Source: Reticulitermes speratus (taxonomy: Eukaryota; Arthropoda; Insecta; Blattodea; Rhinotermitidae). Taken from it: DNA of 64,000 nucleotides. The notes beneath the pieces are model-generated. The model did no database searches, was not told where the DNA came from, and saw only the letters and a program-made list of their open reading frames with translations. The translations under genes were made by a program, and so were the position numbers. Below are positions 1-12,680 of this stretch, in pieces (the stretch's first letter is position 1; each line of letters opens with the position of its first letter). The stretch spans positions 19,258,521-19,322,520 of the forward strand of contig JAJKFL010000042.1 of the NCBI GenBank assembly GCA_021186555.1, written 5' to 3'.

Positions 1-1237
1 GAAATAGATTAATGTGTATGGCAGCTGTTCTACAGACTCGGTATTTACACCTTCAGTACATACTGTAGATACTCTACAGACTAATTATTTTTTGTAACTG
101 ATATAATAACTAATTAAAATTTAGCCGAAAATTTTGTAATTTATTAAGTATAATATATTTGTATTCAGAGTTATTTAGTTTATGACCTTTGTCCACCGTC
201 TTGTGTTAGAAGTAATAATAAAAATTAAAACACTGCGATATTTTCTCGAAATGTAATGTTTTATTTTGTATTATGATTTTAACACTAGACGATGAACAAA
301 GTTTGCAAAGTAAATGATTCCAAATGTGATTACTATCGTCATAATAATATATAACTTCATATTGTTCTTATTTACATATTCAGTGTAGTTTATTTATAAC
401 TTTGAGCAGTAAAAGTCCTTACAAAGGGACACCTGTAAAATGAAAATTAAGTTCATTTGTGTCCTTTTTTCCTCGAAGTTCTGATAGAAAATGTGATGGC
501 CCACAGACAGGGGATTCGATGGAAGGCTTTTGGAGTACGAGTAAGAGGCGTTACTGTGTACAAGATCCCACGCAGTTTCAAGATTGATTGTGTTCCAGAA
601 TCTTGAAGCGAAGCGCTGTGTATACCCCCATAAGCAGTACTGCCGCTTCAGTATCACGTCTACTGTACACGAGTCCCTGGTGCATGGTAGGGAGTTCCAG
701 CTAACAACACAGCGTACGCGATAACAGTGAACAAGCACTACAGATGTCCTACACATCATGTCGTTACCTCACCATGCTAACGACAACAAAGGCGCAGCAG
801 TTTCAAGGCGCTGGATAGTTATTTGCTTAGATGCGATAGGATGGGGCCTGTTTAAATCACCCTTTCTCTGTGTTGCTCATTTACATGGATGTCCATCCCC
901 TATCACCAACCCCCCCCCCCCCAGCATATAACTAACACCACTCACCTCAATAAGAATGTGCTAAAACTGACCCAACAATAACATCAGATTTGAATCAATT
1001 GAACCATATTTAAGAAATATTACATTTTCTCCATTTATAGATTTGTTTCGTTTCCAAATGCTGATAGACTTTCTTATAATGTTGGATATCGACCGTTTAT
1101 TTTTTAGTCTTACAAATTTAAGAGCAGCAATATTCAGAGTTGTTTGGAAAGACCCAACAGTTTTTAATATATCTACGACATGTTTCACCTCAAACGTAGC
1201 ACAGAACGAAGTACAAAAGGTTTTACAGTTTATTATT
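1..1237. other. AT-rich DNA, no gene seen
   Basis: Open frames are short (121 aa or less) with unbiased composition and no recognisable domain. There is a poly-C run near 909-922. The tandem array begins directly at the right edge. Confidence 0.6.
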
Positions 1238-3764
1238 GTGTTATTGCATGCACTCTAAAACCTTTGATAGTGTTATTGCATGCACTCTAAAACCTTTGAT
1301 AGTGTTATTGCATGCACTCTAAAACCTTTGGTAGTGTTATTGTATGCACTCTAAAACCTTTGGTAGTGTTATTGCATGAATTCTAAAACCTTTGATAGTG
1401 TTATTGCATGAATTCTAAAACCTTTGATAGTGTTATTGCATGAATTCTAAAACCTTTGATAGTGTTATTGTATGCATTCTGAAACCTTTGATAGTGTTAT
1501 TGCATGAATTCTAAAACCTTTGATAGTGTTATTGCATGCACTCTAAAACCTTTGATAGTGTTATTGTATGCATTCTGAAACCTTTGATAGTGTTATTGCA
1601 TGAATTCTAAAACCTTTGGTACTGTTATTGTATGCATTCTGAAACCTTTGGTAGTGTTATTGCATGAATTCTAAAACTTTTGATAGTGTTATTGCATGAA
1701 TTCTAAAACCTTTTATAGTGTTATTGTATGCATTCTAAAACCTTTGATAGTGTTATTGTATGCATTCTGAAACCTTTGATAGTGTTATTGCATGAATTCT
1801 AAAACCTTTGATAGTGTTATTGTATGCATTCTAAAACCTTTGATAGTGTTATTGCATGCATTCTGAAACCTTGATAGTGTTATTGTATGCATTCTGAAAC
1901 CTTTGATAGTGTTATTGTATGCATTCTGAAACCTTTGATAGTGTTATTGCATGCACTCTAAAACCTTTGGTAGTGTTATTGTATGCACTCTAAAACCTTT
2001 GGTAGTGTTATTGCATGAATTCTAAAACCTTTGATAGTGTTATTGTATGCATTCTAAAACCTTTGATAGTGTTATTGCATGCACTCTAAAACCTTTGGTA
2101 GTGTTATTGTATGCACTCTAAAACCTTTGGTAGTGTTATTGCATGAATTCTAAAACCTTTGATAGTGTTATTGCATGAATTCTAAAACCTTTGATAGTGT
2201 TATTGCATGAATTCTAAAACCTTTGATAGTGTTATTGTATGCATTCTGAAACCTTTGATAGTGTTATTGCATGAATTCTAAAACCTTTGATAGTGTTATT
2301 GCATGCACTCTAAAACCTTTGATAGTGTTATTGTATGCATTCTGAAACCTTTGATAGTGTTATTGCATGAATTCTAAAACCTTTGGTAGTGTTATTGTAT
2401 GCATTCTGAAACCTTTGGTAGTGTTATTGCATGAATTCTAAAACTTTTGATAGTGTTATTGCATGAATTCTAAAACCTTTTATAGTGTTATTGTATGCAT
2501 TCTAAAACCTTTGATAGTGTTATTGTATGCATTCTGAAACCTTTGATAGTGTTATTGCATGAATTCTAAAACCTTTGATAGTGTTATTGTATGCATTCTA
2601 AAACCTTTGATAGTGTTATTGCATGCATTCTGAAACCTTTGATAGTGTTATTGTATGCATTCTGAAACCTTTGGTAGTGTTATTGCATGAATTCTAAAAC
2701 CTTTGATAGTGTTATTGTATGCATTCTGAAACCTTTGATAGTGTTATTGCATGAATTCTAAAACCTTTGATAGTGTTATTGCATGCACTCTAAAACCTTT
2801 GATAGTGTTATTGTATGCATTCTGAAACCTTTGATAGTGTTATTGCATGAATTCTAAAACCTTTGGTAGTGTTATTGTATGCATTCTGAAACCTTTGGTA
2901 GTGTTATTGCATGAATTCTAAAACTTTTGATAGTGTTATTGCATGAATTCTAAAACCTTTTATAGTGTTATTGTATGCATTCTAAAACCTTTGATAGTGT
3001 TATTGTATGCATTCTGAAACCTTTGATAGTGTTATTGCATGAATTCTAAAACCTTTGATAGTGTTATTGTATGCATTCTAAAACCTTTGATAGTGTTATT
3101 GCATGCATTCTGAAACCTTTGATAGTGTTATTGTATGCATTCTGAAACCTTTGATAGTGTTATTGTATGCATTCTGAAACCTTTGATAGTGTTATTGTAT
3201 GCATTCTGAAACCTTTGATAGTGTTATTGCATGCATTCTGAAACCTTTGATAGTGTTATTGTATGCATTCTGAAACCTTTGATAGTGTTATTGCATGCAT
3301 TCTAAAACCTTTGATAGTGTTATTGTATGCATTCTGAAACTTTTGATAGTGTTGTTGCATGAATTCTAAAACCTTTGATAGTGTTATTGTATGCATTCTA
3401 AAACCTTTGATAGTGTTATTGCATGAATTCTAAAACCTTTGATAGTGTTATTGTATGCATTCTAAAACCTTTGATAGTGTTATTGCATGCACTCTAAAAC
3501 CTTTGATAGTGTTATTGTATGCATTCTGAAACCTTTGATAGTGTTATTGCATGAATTCTAAAACCTTTGATAGTGTTATTGTATGCATTCTGAAACCTTT
3601 GATAGTGTTATTGCATGCATTCTGAAACCTTTGATAGTGTTATTGCATGAATTCTAAAACCTTTGATAATGTTATTGCATGAATTCTAAAACCTTTGATA
3701 GTGTTATTGCCTGAATTCTAAAACCTTTGATAGTGTTATTGTATGCATTTTGAAACCTTTGATA
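1238..3764. repeat. 32-bp minisatellite, 79 copies
   Basis: The unit is 32 bp and starts GTGTTATTGCATGCACTC, ending AAAACCTTTGATA. The array measures 2527 bp, which is 79 x 32 minus one; the missing base is a T near 1871. Units fall into variant classes at the centre (ATGCACTC, ATGAATTC, ATGCATTC) and at GATA/GGTA. The variants are arranged in higher-order blocks: about 2206-2685 and 2686-3165 are nearly identical at an offset of 480 bp (15 units). A marker variant (AAAACTTTTGATA) recurs at 1673, 2440 and 2920, that is, at offsets of 24 and 15 units. The unit is not a multiple of 3 and carries no long frame. No spacers are present, so it is not CRISPR. Confidence 0.97.
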
Positions 3765-5584
3765 TGAACGTACACGGATGCTTAATGTGTACTTAAAGGA
3801 AGGAGCTGGCATACAGTGCACTGTTTTCTGTCGGTGTTACAAGACAACTTTCTCATTATACTGGTAGCTTCGTTTTGACGGTCGGGAACACAGCACCCTT
3901 GTTTAGTTACTACATTATACCCAGCACTGTGACTCTAGTGCACTGCATCACTTGCTAACGCTGAGTTTCTTCGTTCTGTATAGGAGCTCATCTTCTATGG
4001 TACACTTCAGAAAAAGCTTATGATGCAGTTCACAGCGTCAGTCTACAGGTTGGCGCACTGGGCGTTTGTCCATTTATTTTTATTGTTCAACTTATACCGT
4101 ATTAGGAACAGATTTCAAACTTTACCCTGTAATGCAGTATTTCATGGAATTACTGCAGTTACGTGCAGCGTACTGTGCGGCTTGCGATGCAGTCGTACTG
4201 ATAGACTTTAGGATGGCAGACGACAGGATGACTGTCAAACAGAAAGCAAAAGTCGTGTTATTTTTGCGGAAAAGGAGAATGTTACTGTAAGAGAGAGAGA
4301 GTTTATTACAAACGTGCAAATAATTCTTGAGGAGATGATGTAAACGAATAGCAAGTACTTTGGAATATGGCATTCCATTGCTTTTGGTAGAGCACTGCAT
4401 CTATATATAAATGTATTTTGTGACCTTTAACACAACGGTATTTACAATAATAAAGTTGTGGTAACGGCGAGAGAATACATTTCCGCAGAGTTACAATGAA
4501 TGGCAATCATACTGAATATGGTTACAATAAAAGTCAATATCCATGCTTTGCTATTTCAGTACATATGTGACATGCAAAATTTCATTAAAAATATATAAAC
4601 CATTTGCGCGACATCCACCATCCATAGAGTTTTCGAAAGAATTAAATACCAGGAACATATGTGTGTTTCTATACTGGAACGTAAAAATTCGCATATTCTA
4701 GACCCGTTGAAGTGCTTGTATAAGTGTGACAGACAGACACAGAGTTAAATGCAGTCTTGAGGGTTAGAACGACACTGCAGTTGATATTGAACCTATATAA
4801 CCGCAGGGTGTGACGTGTGAGCACCACTGGATTTATACGTTTGTGGAGGAAGGACAGCAAACGTTAAGAGGCAGAAGCTGCGAAATGTACTTCTCAACAG
4901 TGTGAGTACCGCGAGAACTCTCTGTATTACTTAAATAAAATCAGCCAGTTTCGTTTTTCTAGATTTTACTTACAGGTACCTAAATAATAAAATATATATA
5001 CAAATGCACGACAAGACCTTGATAGGTAAGGGTCCAGGAATTCTCGTCGAATTCTCATAAAGTACCTTTATGCCAGTGCTTTAAATTCGCTCAAAGTCTC
5101 GAGAATGCACAGAAGCTGGCTCGCTTCTCCTCTTTTGCACAAACATTGTCTGGAATTTCTACGAAAAAAATAAATTTGGAATTTTGAGGCTGTAATTTCT
5201 AGGTCTCGTTGGCCGCTGTAATTTTTTTGTCGCCGCTTCTGAACGTTCTCATTTACCCTAACTATAAAATAGTCTCCGAATTGAAGTCATATTTCTGTTT
5301 GGTTGCAAAATAAGAAAATTGTTGTCTTTTGTCCTTATGTCACACATAGTCTGCGACCCTTCTGTGAATGCATATATATATGTCATTAAAGTTTACATTT
5401 TAAGTTATTGTTGGCTTATTCGTGTCCCTGTATGTGCCCAGTTTTGATTTTAGGGACTTCCGTAGTAAATACTGATTAATACGCCTTACCGTAGTGACGA
5501 CATTTTCTTTTTGTGAAGGGCCCCGCAGCAGATGCTACGAACGCACCGCAGCCTTAAGGCTTATTGTGCAACCCTGTAATGAAG
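3765..5584. other. No recognisable gene or repeat
   Basis: Only short open frames (92 aa or less) occur. A (GA)n tract lies near 4291-4301. Nothing resembles a conserved exon, transposase or reverse transcriptase. Confidence 0.55.
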
Positions 5585-5776
5585 ATGATTAATTAATTTT
5601 TTTTGTTTTTCCTTGTAGTGGAGCACCGGTGGAATGAAATTGACCGAAGTACTCGGGGAGAAACCTGTCCCAATGCCACTTTGTCCACCACAAATCCCAC
5701 ATGGACCGACCCGGGATCGAACCTGGGCCTCCGCGGTGAGAGGTCGGCGACTAACCGCCTGAGCCATGGCACGGCC
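5585..5776 (-). mobile_element. tRNA-derived SINE (type A, copy 1)
   Basis: On the minus strand the head is tRNA-like. The A-box region TGGCTCAGGCGG lies at 5756-5767 and a canonical B box GGTTCGATCCC at 5713-5723. A non-tRNA body follows, containing TCCACCGGTGCTCCACTAC and an A-rich tail near 5590-5610. The apparent 68-aa peptide on this strand, beginning MAQAVSRRPLTAEAQVRSR, is a translation of the SINE and a common spurious product in insect annotations. Related copies lie at 8944 and 12681. Confidence 0.85.
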
Positions 5777-6861
5777 TACTGACGACTTTTAAGACTGCAC
5801 GGACACATAGCATAGGGACGGAGTTGTATGCCTGTTCTCTGGTGTTGCATGTACTGTGAATGTGGTAGAGAAGTGGTCAGACATTATACAGCTGTTTGAA
5901 AAAAATTGTTATAAGGAATATACAATCCCAGGCGAAAGTCTGAAAATTCTTATGACAAATTCAATAATTCGGAACAAACAATTGCGGCAGCGATTTGGTA
6001 CCCTGACACACCTGCTGCTACTGACCACGTATCGTATTCGTACCTCAGCCAACACGTTTTCAGATGCTCAGCTATTTGTTGCTATGGCAACAGTCCAGTC
6101 AATTCTGTAAGCTGCTAACTAGCGAGTCGTGCCTCGCCGTAATGAAGACGAGCTGGGCCAATATTGAGATACCGTGCTGAGAGCTCAGACATCCCAGCTA
6201 TGTCACGCAGAATGTGAACAACTCGGCAGGTCGGAGTACAAGGCAGAGCTATGTCGAACGTCACTGTTCTGCACACCTTGGGGACCGTAAAAACAGACAT
6301 ACATATAAACACACAGTTATATTCACTACATTAAAAAGCAGCATCTCATTTTAACAATATTTTAAGAGTATCTTTTAGCAGCTACTTAGGTAAGCAAAAT
6401 ACATCGTTTTTATCATGCATTTTAGCCATGTTTTTATGTACTTCAACAGAACTGTCGTGTTAGTGTAGACACTATTTGCGTATTATTAGATGTAATTCTT
6501 TAATTCTCCCAATTATACTCTTTGAACTCTTTGCTAATGGCCCGGATGGGCGGAAAACTGTCGGATGTGTGTTAAAGACTGATCGATATTCCCAGCAGCA
6601 GTGTACTTGGTTGATTATTTAATTGTTCATGACTAGATACGCAAAATTACGAAACACACGTTTTGTTTGTAAAGAAGTTAGAATTTAGTGGATGGATATC
6701 AGGATATTTAGATCGATGGGTAGAAGAATAGGTAAGTCGGTAGGTTTATTCTGTATTTATTTACTGTTTATTTGACGACGCTGTCAATAATTCAGGCTGT
6801 GTGGCATCAAATTATCGGGTGATATAGTAAATAATTAATTAGAGAGCATGTGACAGGAAAT
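5777..6861. other. No recognisable gene or repeat
   Basis: Short open frames only (84 aa at 5856-6110 has no known motif). No inverted or tandem repeat stands out. Confidence 0.5.
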
Positions 6862-6965
6862 GGCGTGTCCCAATTTAAGACACTATCCCGGAATTTTGCT
6901 GGTGGGTTATAGGTATTTACGGAATACCTCAGGATGTTTAGTGCACCTGCCATGATTCGAAATGA
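6862..6965 (-). mobile_element. SINE fragment (type E, copy 1)
   Basis: This is a diverged copy of the element at 15843-15955. The shared block on the plus strand reads roughly CCCAATTT..ACTATCCC..ATTTTGCTGGTGGG, followed by an inverted B box (ATTCGAAAT), so the element is on the minus strand. It is strongly decayed. Confidence 0.5.
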
Positions 6966-7136
6966 GCACTTCAATATTCAAGTCAGCAGCGGGCTATCTT
7001 ATTGACAGAGAGGTGAACGGGCTACTGGGTTAGATTTTTTTTATATGGATGTTACACAGACAGGTCCGATAGACCCATAGACAAATGAACTGATGGTCAT
7101 ATTGGCGTTTATGATTGTTATACTGATAGATAGGTG

Positions 7137-7551
7137 CAGTCATCCCTCGCTATTGGCGGGTTCGTATTTCGCGGTTTCGCAAATTCGTGCAGTTTCCTCA
7201 AGAATTAAAATTAAAAAATCCCTGAATTTTGCATAACACTGTAGAAGTTTCTAACTCCCTATCACAATGTTTCTGCAAAGAAAAGAAACTCCAACCAGCG
7301 AAAGTGAACGAGTAGCAAAATAACATTAAAAGAGTGTATAAAGTAAATAAAGTATTTTTCATTTTTCATTTTATTATTTTGTGGTTAAATGACGAAAATG
7401 GATTTAAGCAAAAAATACATTAAAATAAATTACCATAAAAAACTAAAAATATCAACTTTTTTGGGGGGTGGAGGGCGATAAATTATTCGCGAATTTTCGC
7501 TTTTCGCGGGTATCTTGGAACCTAACTCCCGCGAAAAGCGAGGGATGACTA
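7137..7551. mobile_element. MITE with pogo/Tigger-like TIRs
   Basis: The left end CAGTCATCCCTCGCTATTGG is mirrored at the right end, whose reverse complement reads TAGTCATCCCTCGCTTTTCG. Identity continues imperfectly through the GCGGG stretch, giving about 25 bp of TIR. The right end is followed by TA; the left is preceded by TG, compatible with a mutated TA duplication. The 415-bp interior is AT-rich and non-coding. Assignment to the pogo/Tigger branch of Tc1/mariner rests on the CAGTCAT...CG terminus and is inferred. Confidence 0.72.
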
Positions 7552-8943
7552 TATGAATTTGTGTTGAAGTAGGAACTGCGGTAGTTTAGTAGGCACTGAG
7601 TCGGTACGACGGTAGGTACATCGTTAAGTATGTGATTATGAGAGTAGGCAAAGACAGCATGTAGCTCAGTAAGTAGGTGTACCTAAGTAGACTGGCATGG
7701 CAGTAGGTAGGCCTAAGTAGGTACGTTAATAATGAGATAAATATGTAAATATGTACGGAATAGTGAATAGATATATTTTACACACTGTATTTGAGCATAA
7801 GTGTTTGTTAATTGTCATAACATTATTGCAGACGTGTCCCTGTGCAAGTAAAGCTGTTACAAATATCAACTGAGACCCAAATAATTACTCATGCTCTTTC
7901 CTTGTATGTAGGAAATACGTGATGGAAGAAGCGACCTGTGGGCTTGTTGACACCTTAGTTGTGTCGCCCCTTTAGCACGCCAGCTTCACTAGATCATCAC
8001 TTATAACTGTACAGTCAAGAATACTTCAGTCGGTCCCCAGTGCTTTATGTATTCGAGTCACTGTTAATGTTCCAGAGACACTTGGACAATAGTTTTGACT
8101 GAGAGACCTAGATGACTTGCTAGCTGAGCTGTCTGACACTGTACATAACTGCCGTAGGCAAGGTCTGATGGCTGCTCGGTTCACCTTTAATGACGAAGCA
8201 GCTTTAATAGCTCTTTTAAAACCATTGACTTTTTCGGAAGTTCATTCCTGGCTTCAGTGACTGTGGACGTTTTTGAAACGCGCACAGAACGATTGGTGGT
8301 TGTGGTGGTGGTGTGTGGGTGTGAATGTGCAAGTGCTTACCTTTTACCAACCCGCCTATTCACCCCCGCACCAACGACTATCAAAAAATTTGATCATTAC
8401 TATAGGCAGTGGGGTAATATTAAAATTGATCATAAATGTAATGTGGAAGGATGTGATGTGAAATGATGCTGCGGACAAATGGCGGACGTAACGAATTACT
8501 GGATTCCCTTATGAGGCGGGGAATTTCTTGCCAAGATGAGGGAATATTATTAATATTTGTGGAGTTGTTAGTTAGTTAGTTATTTAGCTAGTTAGTGTAT
8601 AGACTAGTTATAGGGGTCATGTGTGGCCTTGCAGTACGTATGGACAGGTGACTGACAGTTGTATTTCCTCTGCCCCTGTTTCATATGGAAGTGCAGCTGT
8701 TGATACACTAGCCAAGTGTTTATTGAATAATTAACATTTTGTGTTCAGAGTTATGACACTTTATAGTCAGTCTCGTAGGTGGGTACAAGTGCTTCGGAGG
8801 AACACACTACCCCATCTTCAGAGAAAAATTGTTTAGCACCTACTAGGCTACACAGTACCATTACCCAGAGGATTGCAACATAAAAATATTCACTGCCCTG
8901 AAGAGCCTAAAATAAAGCTTCTTGGCTTCACGTATTCACGACA
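7552..8943. other. Degenerate GTAGGT-rich DNA, no gene
   Basis: From about 7560 to 7735 the sequence repeats GTAGGTA/GTAGTT-like words irregularly, as an old decayed microsatellite would. The rest is unremarkable. Two overlapping open frames at 8257-8466 contain a GT-rich simple sequence and show no domain. Confidence 0.5.
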
Positions 8944-9140
8944 GGCCGTGAATATCTCGGTCTGTTAGTCGCCTGCTTTTCACCATGGGGAACAGGTTTC
9001 AGTCCCAGAGATTTCCATGCGGAATTCGTGATGCATAAGAGAGTAACGAGGCAAGTTTTTCTGCAAGTACATCCCTTGACCCCTGTCATTTATCATTCTA
9101 CCGGTGCTCCATACTCATTCATCTATCATCCGGGGGATGG
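8944..9140 (+). mobile_element. tRNA-derived SINE (type A, copy 2, decayed)
   Basis: The copy begins AGGCCGTG and has a B-box-like GGTTTCAGTCCC near 8995. It ends with a body matching copy 1 (ATTCTACCGGTGCTCCATAC). It is considerably diverged. Confidence 0.6.
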
Positions 9141-9720
9141 ACAGTGTGCCATTAGAGACCACAGTTCCACACACACAGTCTCACCCCAACAAGAGAATTA
9201 AAAAAATAATGGGTGTTTATTCCAATCCTAACGTCTGATTTTTAAGACTTATTTTATACCGTCTTCTTCGTTTAACTCTGACAGACACTGTAGGGATGTA
9301 GAGTAAAGTGGCTGAAAAATATTGGTTATATGAATTTCTTATTCGTTACCTCAAACAACCATCAAAATTTCTGAGATACTGTCGTTTATACAAATTGCTC
9401 TGTGTTGCATCAAACGTGAAATTTCTAGGTATGAACTTTTGTAGTTTGGAGATTAAGACAAGCCAAGCAATCTCTTAATTACAATATGTATTCTGCTAAT
9501 TATTTTCAGGTATAGCCAGTGTGTGACTGTAGTTGCTTATAACAGGGCAATACAGCTTCATATGTACACGTATTTATATCAGTTCCAGTCACTTGTCTAG
9601 TGTGTTCATAATCCGTAGTTATATAAACGGCTGAAACCTGTAATAATCTAAAAGTAAATCTTAAAGAAGTCGCATTGCTTAATTTAGCGCCAAGCCATAA
9701 AAACATATCTTTGACGCTAT
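9141..9720. other. No recognisable gene or repeat
   Basis: No open frame above 66 aa, and no structured repeat seen. Confidence 0.45.
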
Positions 9721-9935
9721 ATTGACGTGAGCAGGCAGCTTCACGCCCCGGTTGCTTTACCGCCGAACACGAGAGCTCCCCATATCCATGGGATATGAGG
9801 CTGGGCGGGCGGCTCAGTTATTGGTGTGAACGCTCTGGTGACGAGATAAATCTCTGCTACCGCCAGGAATCGAACCCCATAGCCTAATAATTGTTTTAAC
9901 AGAGCTACACCGGTCCTGCCTAGATGGTTTTCGTG
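9721..9935 (-). mobile_element. tRNA-derived SINE (type B, copy 1)
   Basis: The minus strand carries a B box GGTTCGATTCC and an upstream tRNA-like TGTAGCTCTG. The body reads through CCCAGCCTCATATCCCATGG and ends GGGGCGTGAAGCTGCC. The 79-aa minus-strand frame over it (ending WGALVFGGKATGA) is a SINE translation, not a gene. A partial sister copy is at 59195-59310. Confidence 0.75.
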
Positions 9936-10624
9936 TTTCGTTGTGGTTAAGAATATGAAAATATGGACACTTTTGATCATTGCAGAGACAAATGAAATCT
10001 TAATCGAAGTATGTGAAGTTCCCAGAGCCCTGTTTATGAGTCTTATAAATGGAGATGTATAGATATATAGCCTACAGCATACAAATAATGCAATCTACAA
10101 CAGGATCCTGTAATTGAAGTTATTAGCAAAATTAAGAATAAAAAATGTCATTTCAGTTTATTAAAATGTCTTTTCCTATGGTATGGGATTACATTTATTT
10201 TAACAGACTCATGATGAGGGTAATTAAAGCATATGAAAATTTAATGAAAGATAAGGAAATGTGTAAGGATGTAATGCAGTTTGGACCCTTTATTCTTCGT
10301 ATTACGTAATTATTTTTTTAATTAATTTTCTAAGCAAGAAACGTTCATGTTTAACTCTTTGTCTTCCGGAGACCTGGGATCACTATTTTACAAATCCCGA
10401 TATATTAGGCTCATATTTATGTAAAATAAAACAGGAATCGCTCTTGTCTCCTTCCTTTTTTGAAACTATTGGGTCACTAGCCACAATCTGAGGCTACTTG
10501 AAATTTTCCTTCCATATTTTCCAGGGGCTGCTCACATCGTGTACCTTATCTCCTTATATAACGCCTAAGACGTAAAATCGTATCGTTTTTCTCTCCAAAT
10601 GCAGCAAGACAGCATAGCAGGTAT
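9936..10624. other. No recognisable gene or repeat
   Basis: AT-rich sequence with no long frame, TIR or tandem repeat seen. Confidence 0.45.
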
Positions 10625-10885
10625 AGTGACTAGGTTACGGGCTGAATAGCCGAGGAATTGTCGTTGATTTCCCGAAAGGGGCAAGAAATTGTTCTCTTCT
10701 CCAAAGCGTCAAGACTGTCTCTGGCACACGCCTATCCTCCTAGTCAATGAATAATGAGGACCCTTTCCCCTGGAGTAAAGCGCCCTGGCCGTGAAGCTCA
10801 CCACTTGCCTCCATTTAGTGCTGAAGTTAAGAATGATTGGAGCTAAACGTCCACTTCGTGGCTTGCACAGTGAAGACAGTTACCT
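10625..10885 (+). mobile_element. SINE (type C, copy 1)
   Basis: The 3' portion contains CTCCATTTAGTGCTGAAGTT and a TGGAGCTAAACGTCCACTTC-like block. Both are shared with the copies ending near 12260 and 16145. The 5' portion (GTGACTAGGTTACGGGCTG) resembles the head of the copy at 15956. It is diverged. Confidence 0.6.
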
Positions 10886-11039
10886 CTGTAGCAAGACAGT
10901 GTTAAAAGCACGCTATATGACAGTGATTGCCGAAAACATTAAGTTGTTACGTACCATTGGATGTACACTAATGCTTCAGTTGTTATTGCAGCCTTACTCT
11001 GTGCCGAGTGTTACTTCTAGGTAATAGTGTCGCTTATTG

Positions 11040-11566
11040 CAGTGGTATTCAACCTTTTTTGTTCGCGTACCCCCACATATAATTTCTCTTCAACTTTGTA
11101 CCCCCAAAGTTGTTGTTGCGTACTTCATGTTATACATAGTCTATAACCTACATCTAAAATAAGTTAAATAAATTACATCCAAAATAATGTATTAAATAAT
11201 AAGTTTTAAATGAAAAAACTATTATTAAAGCTATTAAATAGCAAATATATTTTTGCCTATCACATAAAAATTAATAAAGGAACAAAGGTATTTTAGCAAA
11301 GCAAAATTATATGCACTATGTGGAATAAAATGAAACTAGCTGCCCAGATAAGAATCGCATAAAGGAGAGAGAGAGAGAGAGAGAGAAATTGCGCTCCCAA
11401 ATCGCATGTCCTTACGTCCGGGTCTCTTGTGGCTAATCCTATATCTGGCCCTGATTATTCAGTGTTTATTATGAAATAATATATATATATTTTTTTAATT
11501 TTACGTACCCCCTAAGATGCCTTCGCGTACCCCGGGGGTACGCGTACCCCAGGTTGAATACCACTG
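11040..11566. mobile_element. Non-autonomous hAT element
   Basis: The two ends are perfect 16-bp inverted repeats, CAGTGGTATTCAACCT, followed by imperfect GTACCCCC-rich subterminal repeats. The flanks form an 8-bp target-site duplication, GCTTATTG (11032-11039) and GCTTGTTG (11567-11574), with 7 of 8 matching. An 8-bp duplication with a CAGTGG..TCAACC terminus is characteristic of hAT transposons. The 527-bp interior is AT-rich, contains a (GA)n tract at 11365-11386, and has no transposase frame. Confidence 0.88.
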
Positions 11567-11574
11567 GCTTGTTG

Positions 11575-12054
11575 TACCAAACTGTCTTTCAAAAACTTTG
11601 AGTTCCTTGGTGGCTGTGATGTAGGAGAGTAATTGAATGGAAGCGTTATCTGTGGAAGTCATAGCTAGAAGGGGTAAATGTCAAATTTTTTCGATAAAAT
11701 TTGCAATAAGCTGTGTATAAGTGTTAATAGGCGTCAAGACGCTATTCATTCCATGCGTTCTGCCAATTAACGCTTTTAGTTTAAAGGTCTGTCGTCCTTC
11801 CACTAAATAAATACAATTGAACACATACCTAATTCCTTCTCCGATAGTCTACAAAAGTAACAGTATGTTGACCATATTACAAAAGTTGTGAAAAGGAAAC
11901 ATGTTTACTAATTCTTGTGAAGAAATGCGATGAAACTGAGTTCATCAATTTGGCGAACTTTGATTAATAAAGCAATTGCAGTGACATGCAGTTTTGTGAA
12001 AGTACTGAACTGTAATTCAAAGAAGTGTGTTCAGTTCCTCGAACTTTGCAAAAT
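11575..12054. other. No recognisable gene or repeat
   Basis: No open frame of interest, and no repeat structure seen. Confidence 0.45.
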
Positions 12055-12260
12055 TAAATTGTGATTCGATTCCCGGCATGGGAAATAAATTTATTTCTCC
12101 ACAATATGTGCAGACCGGCGCTGGGGCACACCCAGCCTACCGGGGTCTCCTGCTCCAGTTTTAAGGCGGACAGAGCGCGACGAATCACATCCATTTAGTG
12201 CCGACGTTAAGAATTTATAGAGCTATATCTCCACTCCCAATTCGCCTGCTTGCTGTGGTG
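12055..12260 (+). mobile_element. SINE (type C, copy 2)
   Basis: It has a B box GATTCGATTCCCGGC near 12063 and then a body ending CATCCATTTAGTGCCGACG...AGAGCTATATCTCCACTC. This parallels copies 1 and 3. Confidence 0.65.
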
Positions 12261-12680
12261 CTTAAATAACCACATGTATAAATCTGCCTCTTACGTCAGA
12301 AGATGCATTGTTGAGAGGCCTATGTGTCTGCTATAACTTATGCCACTGTTACACGCATGACGCAGGATGATCATGACGGGACGAGCTGCCGCTGTACCTG
12401 TACGCTGTTGCGGCCTCAGCCTCAGGATATTCCTAGGATTAATTCGATACTAACTGGCGTGCCCTGACCCATAATCTGGGCTGCGGTGCCGCTATGCAAT
12501 TCGCACACCCACACTGCTTGCACCTGTGCTTGGCACCTCGTAAAGGAATTTCTTCAAAAACAGGGACAAGGCAAATGGGCTACGGTATGTAGTGTATTCA
12601 TCCCATCTCTTTCCTTCCTTACTTCTTTAACTGTTCTCCTTTGTTTGCACACATTGCACCATGAAACGTTTCAGGCAGCC
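12261..12680. other. No recognisable gene or repeat
   Basis: A 76-aa frame at 12486-12716 runs into the neighbouring SINE and has no domain. Confidence 0.4.

Noticed and set aside
1238-3764. Possible CRISPR-like array
   Set aside because: The repeats are directly contiguous without spacers, the unit variants are shared and the context is eukaryotic.
4020-4400. Overlapping frames of 63-92 aa on both strands
   Set aside because: Short, low-information frames with no domain or codon signature.
5713-5776. Possible tRNA gene on the minus strand
   Set aside because: Part of a dispersed SINE with sister copies in the window; no complete cloverleaf.
8257-8466. 69-aa frame rich in valine
   Set aside because: Driven by a GTG/GGT simple-sequence tract.
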